Assembly (NCBI GenBank): GCA_046734795.1
Contig: JBKPRX010000147.1
Coordinates: 1 to 11,740 of the forward strand
DNA: 11,740 nt
From: JBKPRX01 sp046734795
GTDB lineage: Bacteria > Actinomycetota > Thermoleophilia > Gaiellales > Gaiellaceae
Reading direction: 5' to 3'
Made by a program: the position numbers and the translations under genes. Shown here piece by piece: positions 6,118 through 11,740 of the stretch (position 1 is the first letter of the stretch; every line of letters starts with the position of its first letter). The notes below the pieces were generated by a model. It searched no databases, had not been told where the DNA came from, and worked only from the letters and a program-made list of their open reading frames with translations.

Positions 6118-7129
6118 CGGCCTGCTGGGGCGCGAAGAGATCTTCGAGGCGCGTGATCTCGTCGGGGCTGCCGACACCGATCAGCACGTCGCCGACTTCG
6201 ATGAGCACGTCTGGTTCGGGCGTCGTATCGAATGTGCCGTCGGACTTGCGGAGCGCCACGATGATCGCGCCGGTCTCGTGGCGCACGCGCAGATCGCGGA
6301 TCGTCTTGCCCGCCGCGGGACACGTTCGCCGCACCTCGATCTCGGCGAGCTGCAAGTCGCTGCCGGTTGCAGTCGTAACCGTGTCGAGAAAGGCGGTCAC
6401 CTGCGGTCGCAGGACGAGATTCGCCATGACCTGCCCGGCCGTCGCGTACGGAAGAACGACGCGGTCCGCACCCGCGAGCTTGAGCTTGCGTTCGGCATCC
6501 TCGTCGGATGCCCGCGCGACGATCGTCAGGTCGGGCTTCGTCGCACGCGCAGAGAGCGTGATGTACAGGTTGTCCGCGTCAGAGTCCGAAGCGGCGACGA
6601 GCCCTTGAGCGCGGTCCAATCCCGCCCGTTGGAGGTCCTCGTCCTCGACTCCGCTGCCCTGGATGAAGAGATCGTGGTGCTCGCCGGCGGCTTCGATCGC
6701 GTCCCGGCTGAAGTCGAGCACGACGTACGGCACGCCGGAGGCCCGAAACTCGTTCGCGACGCGGCGGCCGACGCGGCCATAGCCGCAGATGATGAAGTGA
6801 TCGTGCAAGCGGTCGATCGTACGTCTCCTCCTTCGTTCCGACAGCGCGCCCGTGACGACGCCGCCGGCGATCGCCTCGACGATAACGGCAGCGATGTAGC
6901 CGAAGATCGTGATGCCGCAGAGCACGAGCAAGATCGTGATGATGCGCGCGCCGTCGGTGTCGGGCACCGTATCGATCCCCGTGAGCGACACGGTCACGAC
7001 GGAGCGATAGAACGCCTGAACCCATGGCTCGTCGAGCGTCCAGCGGAAGCCGAGCGTGCCGGCCATGAGCACGACCACGACCGCGACGAGCATCACTTCG
7101 GCCTGGCGTAGGCGAACGCTTCGGATCAC
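6107..7129 (-). CDS. Two-helix potassium channel fused to a TrkA/RCK domain, divergent filter
   Basis: The 340-residue protein (GTG start at 7129) has one membrane helix at about 12-28, a pore region at 41-55 and a second helix at about 62-86, followed by a cytoplasmic TrkA_N Rossmann domain with GYGRVG (116-121) and an acidic Asp139 ending the second strand. A TrkA_C domain covers about 255-330. This is the MthK-like layout, in which ligand or nucleotide binding at the RCK ring gates the pore. The filter, usually TVGYGD or TVGFGE, reads LTGIDTVP (49-56) here, so ion selectivity cannot be assumed. No Shine-Dalgarno precedes the GTG, but GATACT (7136-7141) lies 6 nt upstream, as for a leaderless message. 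Its stop overlaps the argS start, suggesting coupled expression. Potassium transport is inferred from the fold. Confidence 0.88.
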   Translation of the reverse strand: MIRSVRLRQAEVMLVAVVVVLMAGTLGFRWTLDEPWVQAFYRSVVTVSLTGIDTVPDTDGARIITILLVLCGITIFGYIAAVIVEAIAGGVVTGALSERRRRRTIDRLHDHFIICGYGRVGRRVANEFRASGVPYVVLDFSRDAIEAAGEHHDLFIQGSGVEDEDLQRAGLDRAQGLVAASDSDADNLYITLSARATKPDLTIVARASDEDAERKLKLAGADRVVLPYATAGQVMANLVLRPQVTAFLDTVTTATGSDLQLAEIEVRRTCPAAGKTIRDLRVRHETGAIIVALRKSDGTFDTTPEPDVLIEVGDVLIGVGSPDEITRLEDLFAPQQAVAG

Positions 7130-7150
7130 GGCCGTAGTATCGTCCGCCGC
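7130..7150. promoter_or_regulatory. 21-bp bidirectional promoter between channel and phosphoesterase genes
   Basis: The two GTG start codons are only 21 bp apart. The AT-rich island TAGTATC (7135-7141) reads TAGTAT on the plus strand, ending 10 nt before the GTG at 7151, and GATACT on the minus strand, ending 6 nt before the GTG at 7129. Neither gene has a Shine-Dalgarno. One near-symmetric -10 element could therefore serve both directions with leaderless mRNAs. I find no good -35 on either side, so the call is tentative. Confidence 0.4.
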
Positions 7151-7882
7151 GTGCTGGTCGCCGTCGTCTCTGACGTCCACGCGAACCTGCATGCGCTCGA
7201 AGCAGCGCTCGCTGAGATCGACGCGGAGGCTGTCGACGCTGTCTGGTGTCTCGGCGACACGGTCGGCTACGGGCCACGACCGAACGAGTGCTGCGCGGCC
7301 GTCGAGGCGCGAGCGGAGCTGTGTCTCGCGGGTAACCACGACCTCGTCGTCCTCGGTTCGCTCGGCATGGAGGACTTCGCAGGCGACGCCGCCACGGCCG
7401 CGCGCTGGACCCAGACCGAGCTGAGCGACGAGGCTCGCACGTTTCTCGCGCGGCTCGAACCCACGGCCGAGTGCAAGGGCGCGCAGCTCTTCCACGGAAG
7501 TCCGCGCGATCCGGTGTGGGACTACGTCCTCAGCGAGCAGGTTGCGTGGCAGAGCCTGCGCATGACAACGGCGTCGGTCGTGCTCGTCGGGCACAGCCAC
7601 GTTGCGCTCGCGTTGCGCGAGGATGGTGAGACCGGAGTTGTCGGCGGCCTCGCCGAAGCTGACCTGGAGGTCGAGCTCGGCGACGGCCGCTGGGTTCTCA
7701 ATCCCGGGTCCGTTGGCCAGCCTCGCGACGGTGACCCGCGCGCAGCGTGGCTTCTCCTCGATCTCGACTCGCGACGCGCAAGCTTTCGGCGCTGTGACTA
7801 CGACGTTCGCGCGACACAGGCCGAGATGCGCGCCGCAGCGTTACCCGGCGCGCTCGCATCGCGATTGAGCTACGGGGAATAG
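7151..7882 (+). CDS. Calcineurin-like metallophosphoesterase (YfcE/ApaH-like)
   Basis: This 243-residue protein carries every metal-ligand block of the superfamily: DVH (Asp8, His10), GDTVGYG (Asp36), GNHD (Asn62, His63), FHGSP (His115) and GHSH (His148, His150), followed by NPGSVGQPRDGD (184-195). Two metals in such a site hydrolyse phosphomono- or diesters. The substrate cannot be read from the sequence; it may be a nucleotide, a cyclic nucleotide or a phosphoprotein. There is no signal peptide, so it is cytosolic. The GTG start is at the first residue of the first strand and is preceded by a -10-like TAGTAT rather than a ribosome site. The lipoprotein gene follows after 7 nt and the kinase gene overlaps that one, so all three look like one operon. 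Confidence 0.92.
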   Translation: MLVAVVSDVHANLHALEAALAEIDAEAVDAVWCLGDTVGYGPRPNECCAAVEARAELCLAGNHDLVVLGSLGMEDFAGDAATAARWTQTELSDEARTFLARLEPTAECKGAQLFHGSPRDPVWDYVLSEQVAWQSLRMTTASVVLVGHSHVALALREDGETGVVGGLAEADLEVELGDGRWVLNPGSVGQPRDGDPRAAWLLLDLDSRRASFRRCDYDVRATQAEMRAAALPGALASRLSYGE

Positions 7883-7889
7883 CGGCGTC

Positions 7890-8306
7890 ATGCGCGTCCT
7901 GTTCTTGCTCGCGATGACGTGCGCGCTCGTGGCGGCAGGTTGCGGCTCGACGACACACACCGTCACACCGACGGCGCCGCGGAAGCTCCCGCACGCACTC
8001 GCAGAGCGCTTGGCGGAGGAGAGCGAGGCCGTAGCGGCAGCGATCGACGGCGGAGACTACTGCCGCGCGCAGCAGGTCGGTGTCGCGCTGCGGGCGCGGG
8101 CAACTGCGGCGATCGGACACGTTCCGCCCCGGTATCGCGAATCGCTCTCATCCGGCGTCAACGCGGTTGTCGCGCAGATCCCGCCGTGCGTTCACGCTTC
8201 GCCCGCTCACGCGGCGAACGGAGACGAGAACGAGGACGAGTCGGGACCGAAGAAGGATCGCGAGAAGAAGGCCAAGGGCCGCGGAAAGGCGAAGGGCCAT
8301 CGATGA
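7890..8306 (+). CDS. Small lipoprotein preceding the Ser/Thr kinase
   Basis: This 138-residue protein begins with a lipoprotein signal peptide: MRVLFLLAMTCALVAAGC, with the lipobox VAAGC and the lipidated Cys18. It should be anchored to the outer face of the cytoplasmic membrane. A helical region (about 33-95) with Cys58 and Cys100 follows; these two could form one disulfide. The tail from 110 is charged, first acidic (GDENEDES) and then strongly lysine/arginine rich (KKDREKKAKGRGKAKGHR), a form that could bind acidic cell-wall polymers. I do not recognise a family. GGGGA lies at 7874-7878, ahead of the ATG at 7890. The stop shares ATGA with the kinase start, so the two are probably translated in a coupled way, and it may act as an extracellular partner of that kinase (inference). 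Confidence 0.85.
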   Translation: MRVLFLLAMTCALVAAGCGSTTHTVTPTAPRKLPHALAERLAEESEAVAAAIDGGDYCRAQQVGVALRARATAAIGHVPPRYRESLSSGVNAVVAQIPPCVHASPAHAANGDENEDESGPKKDREKKAKGRGKAKGHR

Positions 8307-9415
8307 CGCTGCTCGCGGAGCGGTACGAGCTTCGGCGGCCACTCGGGCACGGCGGCATGGCAGTCGTCGAGCTCGCGCACGATCTCGAGCTCGACCGCAT
8401 CGTCGCGGTGAAGCTCCTCGCGGAGAACTTCGCGCGCGAAGATGCGCACCGTCGCCGCTTCCTTCGCGAAGCACAAGTCGCTGCGCGAATCTCCCATCCG
8501 AACGTCGTGCGTGTGTACGACGTCGGCGAGACCGACGGCCGGCCGTACATCGTGATGGAGTTCGTCGAAGGCGAGACGGTTGCCGATCTTCTTGCTCGCA
8601 CAGGAAAGCTCCCGCCGGCTCAAGCTGTCGATCTCTGCGTCCAAGCGTGTGCAGGTCTTGGCGCAGCACACGCAGTCGGGCTCGTGCACCGCGACGTGAA
8701 GCCGCGGAACTTGCTGATCAGCCACGACGGCACGGTGAAGGTAAGCGACTTCGGTATCGCGCGGCTGGAAGATGGGACGCACCTGACGCTGACGGGAACA
8801 GTGCTCGGAACCACTGCGTATCTCGCGCCCGAGCAAGCACTCGGCGACAACGTGACACCGGCCACAGACGTCTACTCCCTCGGCGCGGTCCTCTACGAGC
8901 TCCTCACGGCGACCCCGCCGCGCCGACTCGACACGCTCGCCGATCTAGCCGTGAGTCTCGAGGAGCCGATCGCTCCCGTGCGTGAGCTCGCTCCGGAGAC
9001 CCCGCTCGAGCTCGAGCGCGTGGTGATGCGGTGCCTCGCACGCCACCCGCAGTACCGCCCGCAGACGGCCGCGCAGGCCGCGTCCGAACTGGCCGCCGCC
9101 GTGCCCGAGGTTGGAACGACGCCGGTGTACACCGATGTAAGGGCAAGACCCGCTTCGGAGCAGGCGATGGGAGTTACACAGGTGTACACCGGCGTAAGGT
9201 CTCCGCATCGTCGGCGAACGGCCCTTCTCGGACTGACTGCCGCCCTCGCGGCCATCGCCATCACGGCCATCGTCGTCGCAACGACCGACGACACCCCAAA
9301 GAGCCCGCAGCCGAGAGCGCAGACTGCGCGCGTCGTCCGACCCGTGCCGCATTCGAACGACGCAGCCGAAGAGGCGCGGAACCTCGCGCAGTGGTTGCGA
9401 CAGAACGCCGAGTGA
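8303..9415 (+). CDS. Membrane Ser/Thr protein kinase, PknB-like, without PASTA repeats
   Basis: The 370-residue protein has a complete kinase domain (about 8-265): glycine loop GHGGMAVV (15-22), Lys37, Glu56, catalytic loop HRDVKPRN (129-136; Asp131), DFG (149-151), a threonine-rich activation loop (Thr162, 164, 166, 170, 171) and APE (175-177). A juxtamembrane linker carries two copies of a VYT(D/G)VR motif (275-280 and 294-299). One membrane helix (about 307-327) leads to a short outside tail of about 43 residues with no PASTA domain, ending in a charged helix-like stretch. It should autophosphorylate and phosphorylate cytosolic targets. With almost no sensor of its own, it may rely on the coupled lipoprotein. 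The ATG overlaps the lipoprotein stop, and GAAGGG (8291-8296) is a suitable ribosome site. Its TGA is 1 bp from the stop of the convergent sigma factor. Confidence 0.95.
   Translation: MTLLAERYELRRPLGHGGMAVVELAHDLELDRIVAVKLLAENFAREDAHRRRFLREAQVAARISHPNVVRVYDVGETDGRPYIVMEFVEGETVADLLARTGKLPPAQAVDLCVQACAGLGAAHAVGLVHRDVKPRNLLISHDGTVKVSDFGIARLEDGTHLTLTGTVLGTTAYLAPEQALGDNVTPATDVYSLGAVLYELLTATPPRRLDTLADLAVSLEEPIAPVRELAPETPLELERVVMRCLARHPQYRPQTAAQAASELAAAVPEVGTTPVYTDVRARPASEQAMGVTQVYTGVRSPHRRRTALLGLTAALAAIAITAIVVATTDDTPKSPQPRAQTARVVRPVPHSNDAAEEARNLAQWLRQNAE
9124..9199 (+). repeat. Two 19-bp direct repeats, each with the palindrome GGTGTACACC
   Basis: Units at 9124-9142 and 9181-9199 match at 17 of 19 positions and start 57 bp (19 codons) apart in the same frame. 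Each begins with the perfect 10-bp palindrome GGTGTACACC and ends with GTAAGG. They encode the duplicated VYT(D/G)VR motif in the kinase linker. The shared AGG arginine codon and the near identity at third positions suggest a fairly recent duplication or selection on the DNA itself. Confidence 0.75.
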
Positions 9416-9416
9416 G

Positions 9417-10004
9417 CTACGCGGAGGCGGCCGGCTGCGGCAGGTCGATGACCTCGCCGCCGCCGAAACTGATGCCGTCGCGTGCGAGCGCAGCCTGAAC
9501 TTCTTCGCGCGCCTTGTAGATCCGCCACTTGACGGTGGCGAGGGTGATCTCGAGTGAGTCGGCGATTTCCGTATACGACAGACCGACGACGTCGCGGAGG
9601 AGGAGCGCCATCTTGAGGTCGACGTTGAGATTCTCGACCGCGCGCCAAACAGCGTCGATCGCCTCGAGGCGCTCGAACGGTGCGTCGACGACTTCGAGCG
9701 GCGGCGCATTGTCGATGTCGACGACACTGCGCGGCCGCCGTTCGACGGCGCGAAGCTCATCGAGGACACGGTTCTTCGTCACCTGGAAGAGCCAGGTCGT
9801 GAACTTCGAGCGAAGCGAGAACCGCGGCAGCCCCTGGAACACCCGGAGGAAGACCTCTTGCGTCAGGTCTTCGGCCATCGACCGGTCGCCGACCAGCCGA
9901 AGGACGTAGTTGAAAACGGGAACTTGATACGCACGGACGATCAGCGAGAAGGCCCGCTCGTCACCTTTCTGTGCCTTCCGCAGGACGCCCGGATCAGGTT
10001 GCAC
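9417..10004 (-). CDS. ECF-type RNA polymerase sigma factor
   Basis: From the GTG at 10004 it has 195 residues, the usual size of sigma-70 family group 4 proteins. Region 2 covers about 10-80 with AEDLTQEVFLRVFQGL around 44-59 and the -10-binding TTWLFQVTKNRVLDEL helix after it. A linker follows, then region 4 (about 115-170) with the helix-turn-helix LSYTEIADSLEITLATVKWR and the KARE end helix. A short Gly/Pro tail finishes it. The frame stays open to a TTG at 10049, but a -10 box (TATAGT, 10023-10028) lies inside that extension, so a start at TTG 10013 or GTG 10004 is more likely, perhaps leaderless. No anti-sigma factor is adjacent; the convergent gene is a Ser/Thr kinase, a possible regulator by phosphorylation (inference). 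It follows gpmI on the same strand. Confidence 0.9.
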   Translation of the reverse strand: MQPDPGVLRKAQKGDERAFSLIVRAYQVPVFNYVLRLVGDRSMAEDLTQEVFLRVFQGLPRFSLRSKFTTWLFQVTKNRVLDELRAVERRPRSVVDIDNAPPLEVVDAPFERLEAIDAVWRAVENLNVDLKMALLLRDVVGLSYTEIADSLEITLATVKWRIYKAREEVQAALARDGISFGGGEVIDLPQPAASA

Positions 10005-10022
10005 CAGTGACAAGGTGTGCGG

Positions 10023-10050
10023 ACTATAGCTCGTAATCTGGGAAGCCAAA
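10023..10050 (-). promoter_or_regulatory. Candidate promoter of the sigma factor gene
   Basis: On the minus strand TTTGGC (10045-10050), or TTGGCT one base later, precedes TATAGT (10023-10028) by 15-16 bp. TATAGT matches the -10 consensus at 5 of 6 positions. Transcription would begin near 10016-10013, at or just before the TTG at 10013 and 9 or more nt before the GTG at 10004. No Shine-Dalgarno is present, in line with a leaderless or very short leader. Confidence 0.4.
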
Positions 10051-10078
10051 GGGGCCGTAGGTCGTCTTTACGGAGGTC

Positions 10079-11533
10079 TTACGAATCGACACGGAGATTG
10101 GATCCCGACATCTCCGGAGGCTGCTCCAAACGGAGCAATGCGAGCGCAGTCGGCACGAGATCCGCGAGCTCGCCGCCTTCGCGAAGCGCTCCATCGGGAG
10201 TGGTGAGGACAAGCGGAACCGGGTTCGTCGTATGCGCGGTGTGTGGCGAGACACCGTCAGGTTCGAGCATTTGCTCGGCGTTGCCGTGGTCGGCAGTGAT
10301 CAGGCAGACACCGCCGGCGGCCTCCACCGCATCGACGACGCGACCAAGCTCGCGATCGGTCGCTTCCACGGCTCGGACGACAGCCGGGATGTCTCCGGTG
10401 TGCCCGACCATGTCGGGGTTCGCGAAGTTGATCACCGCGAACGCGTAGCCGTTACCGATCTCGGCGCAGAACCGATCTGCGACCTCGGCCGCTGACATCT
10501 CCGGCTTGTAGTCGTAGCTCGGCACGTCGCGCGGCGAGGGCGCGAGGATCCTCGTCTCGCCGGCGAACTCGTCCTCGCGGCCGCCGTTGAAGAAGTACGT
10601 GACGTGCGCGTACTTCTCCGTCTCGGCCACGTGCAGCTGCCGGAGGCCGTGCTCGGCGAGAACTTCCGCCATCACTTCGCGCACGTCGCGCTCCTCGAAC
10701 GCCACAGGAAACGAGAAGTCCGAGCGGTAGCGGGTCATTGTCGTCAGGTCGACGCCGGCTTCGTGCAGCTTCTGCGACAGCTGTCGCGTGCGGTCAGGGC
10801 GGAAGTTGAAGAAGATCGCGGTGTCGCGCGCCGCATCGATTCCAGGCGTGCCCTCGATCGCCACCGGCTCGAGGAACTCGTCCGTGACGTCACGGTCGTA
10901 GCTCGCTTGCACGTAGTGCAGGACGCCTTGCGTCGACGTACATCGACCTCGACGGAGACAGCAGTCGATCGCACGCTCCGTCCGCTCCCAACGCTGGTCC
11001 CTGTCCATAGCGTAGTAGCGCCCGCTGATCGTGGCGATTCGATCCACGGGCAGCTCGGCCAGGTCGTGGATGGCCGCGTGCGGTGACACGTCGCGCCCGT
11101 CCGTGAACGCGTGGATCCACGTCTTCTCCGGCGCGAACCGAAGCAGTGCACGCAGGTGCTCGATGTGCGAATGGACGCCCCCGCGCGAAACGAGCCCGAG
11201 CAGGTGCACGCGCTCGCCCCGCTCAAAGGCACCGCGCAGGGCCTCGTTCTCGAAGAACGAGCCGTCCGCGATCGCACGGTTGACGCGCTGGAGGTCCTGG
11301 TCGATCACGCGCCCGGAGCCGATCGTCAGGTGTCCCACCTCCGAGTTGCCCATCTGACCCGGCGGAAGTCCAACCGCTTCCCCCGAGGCTTCGAGCGTCG
11401 TGTGCGGGTAACGCTCCCAGAGCGAATCGAAGACGGGAGTGTCCGCGAGCTCGACTGCGTTACCGGGGCCGGGTGGCGCGCAGCCCCAGCCGTCGAGAAT
11501 GACGAGCGCTACGAGCGGATAGCCGCTTGGCAA
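10079..11533 (-). CDS. gpmI: 2,3-bisphosphoglycerate-independent phosphoglycerate mutase
   Basis: It interconverts 3- and 2-phosphoglycerate through a phosphoserine intermediate using two Mn2+ ions. The 484-residue protein is slightly shorter than the common 510. Landmarks are LDGWG with Asp14, GNSEVGH with the nucleophile Ser64, RGGVHSH (117-123), TDGRDVSPHA, SGRYYAMDRDQRW, FFNFRPDRTRQL, NPDMVGHTGD (Asp374, His378), ADHGNAE (Asp415, His416) and HTAHTTNPVP (His434). The TTG start at 11533 overlaps tpiA by 25 bp and has GGAG 4 nt upstream, so translational coupling is likely. A segment at 189-209 holds three cysteines (191, 192, 198) in place of the usual sequence but keeps the family spacing, so I do not read it as a frameshift. 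It ends 74 bp before the GTG of the sigma factor. Confidence 0.95.
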   Translation of the reverse strand: MPSGYPLVALVILDGWGCAPPGPGNAVELADTPVFDSLWERYPHTTLEASGEAVGLPPGQMGNSEVGHLTIGSGRVIDQDLQRVNRAIADGSFFENEALRGAFERGERVHLLGLVSRGGVHSHIEHLRALLRFAPEKTWIHAFTDGRDVSPHAAIHDLAELPVDRIATISGRYYAMDRDQRWERTERAIDCCLRRGRCTSTQGVLHYVQASYDRDVTDEFLEPVAIEGTPGIDAARDTAIFFNFRPDRTRQLSQKLHEAGVDLTTMTRYRSDFSFPVAFEERDVREVMAEVLAEHGLRQLHVAETEKYAHVTYFFNGGREDEFAGETRILAPSPRDVPSYDYKPEMSAAEVADRFCAEIGNGYAFAVINFANPDMVGHTGDIPAVVRAVEATDRELGRVVDAVEAAGGVCLITADHGNAEQMLEPDGVSPHTAHTTNPVPLVLTTPDGALREGGELADLVPTALALLRLEQPPEMSGSNLRVDS

Positions 11534-11740
11534 ATCGCTCCGAACGAATCGGGATCAAGGGAGGCGCCGCCGACGAGCGCGCCGTCAACGTCCGGTTGTG
11601 CGAGGAGCTCGGGCGCGTTCTCCGGCTTCACGGAGCCGCCATAGAGAACGGGGCGGTTCAACAACGACTTCACGAACGCGTGCGCCTCCTGCGCGAGCTC
11701 GGGCGTCGCGGTCTTGCCGGTTCCGATCGCCCACACGGGC
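11509..11740 (-). CDS. tpiA: Triosephosphate isomerase, C-terminal part (partial)
   Basis: The gene enters from the right edge; 76 codons are visible. It interconverts dihydroxyacetone phosphate and glyceraldehyde 3-phosphate in the cytosol. The visible part contains the flexible loop 6 that closes over the substrate, as PVWAIGTGKTATPELAQE. It also contains the phosphate-binding blocks LYGGSVKPEN and DGALVGGASLDPDSF with the expected spacing to the C-terminus. The catalytic Lys, His and Glu lie outside the window. Its last codons contain the ribosome site and start of gpmI, so the two form an operon that supplies the lower half of glycolysis. Confidence 0.96.
   Translation of the reverse strand, partial: PVWAIGTGKTATPELAQEAHAFVKSLLNRPVLYGGSVKPENAPELLAQPDVDGALVGGASLDPDSFGAICQAAIRS

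Noticed and set aside
10052..10078. CCGTA/TACGG inverted repeat between gpmI and the sigma factor as a terminator
   Set aside because: The stem has only 5 pairs with a 9-nt loop and no T-run, so it is too weak to call.
10122..10137. TGCTCC/GGAGCA hairpin as a terminator of gpmI
   Set aside because: The 6-bp stem lies inside the gpmI coding region and no T-run follows on either strand.
10910..10966. Possible compensated frameshift in gpmI around the CCLRRGRC segment
   Set aside because: The spacing between the conserved RWERTERA and ASYDRDVTDEF blocks is the same as in the family, and the other frames do not fit better, so it is simply divergent sequence.

Overview
The window is GC-rich and densely coded, and looks chromosomal. 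It reads like a deep-branching actinobacterium, possibly Thermoleophilia (Gaiellales or Solirubrobacterales). That placement is an inference from base composition, GTG/TTG starts, -10 boxes placed directly before start codons, and the gene mix (class I FBP aldolase, GlpX, a lipoprotein next to a PknB-like kinase, a TrkA-linked channel). I see no transposase, integrase, CRISPR array or phage gene.

Left part (1-1341): the start of a membrane or secreted protein on the minus strand, with a candidate promoter and a leader of about 100 nt. A mostly empty stretch of about 450 bp follows. Next come tRNA-Gly(CCC) on the minus strand and, directly upstream of it in transcription, a secreted cysteine-rich HExxH protein. 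The 33 bp between that protein and the tRNA can fold into two mutually exclusive GC hairpins, one of which buries the tRNA 5' end.

Middle (1342-7129): a class I fructose-bisphosphate aldolase on the plus strand converges on a four-gene minus-strand run: K+ channel/TrkA protein, argS, glpX and a GAF histidine kinase. The stop codons of the aldolase and the kinase overlap in one CTAG. The first three genes of the run are close enough to be one operon; the histidine kinase may also have its own leaderless promoter. Two proteins lack a hallmark motif: ArgS has TVAS where the class I HIGH signature is expected, and the channel has LTGID where the TVGYG-type filter is expected.

Right part (7151-11740): only 21 bp from the channel gene, a plus-strand operon runs metallophosphoesterase, small lipoprotein, membrane Ser/Thr kinase, the last two coupled by ATGA. 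It converges, with 1 bp between stops, on a minus-strand group of tpiA (partial), gpmI and an ECF-type sigma factor.

Together the window carries four central-carbon enzymes (aldolase, FBPase, triosephosphate isomerase, phosphoglycerate mutase) interleaved with signalling proteins (histidine kinase, Ser/Thr kinase, sigma factor). Several signalling and transport genes appear to be transcribed as leaderless mRNAs. I found no wholly new multi-gene defence or mobile system. The best leads are the motif losses in ArgS and the channel, the tRNA leader switch, and the repeated juxtamembrane motif of the kinase.
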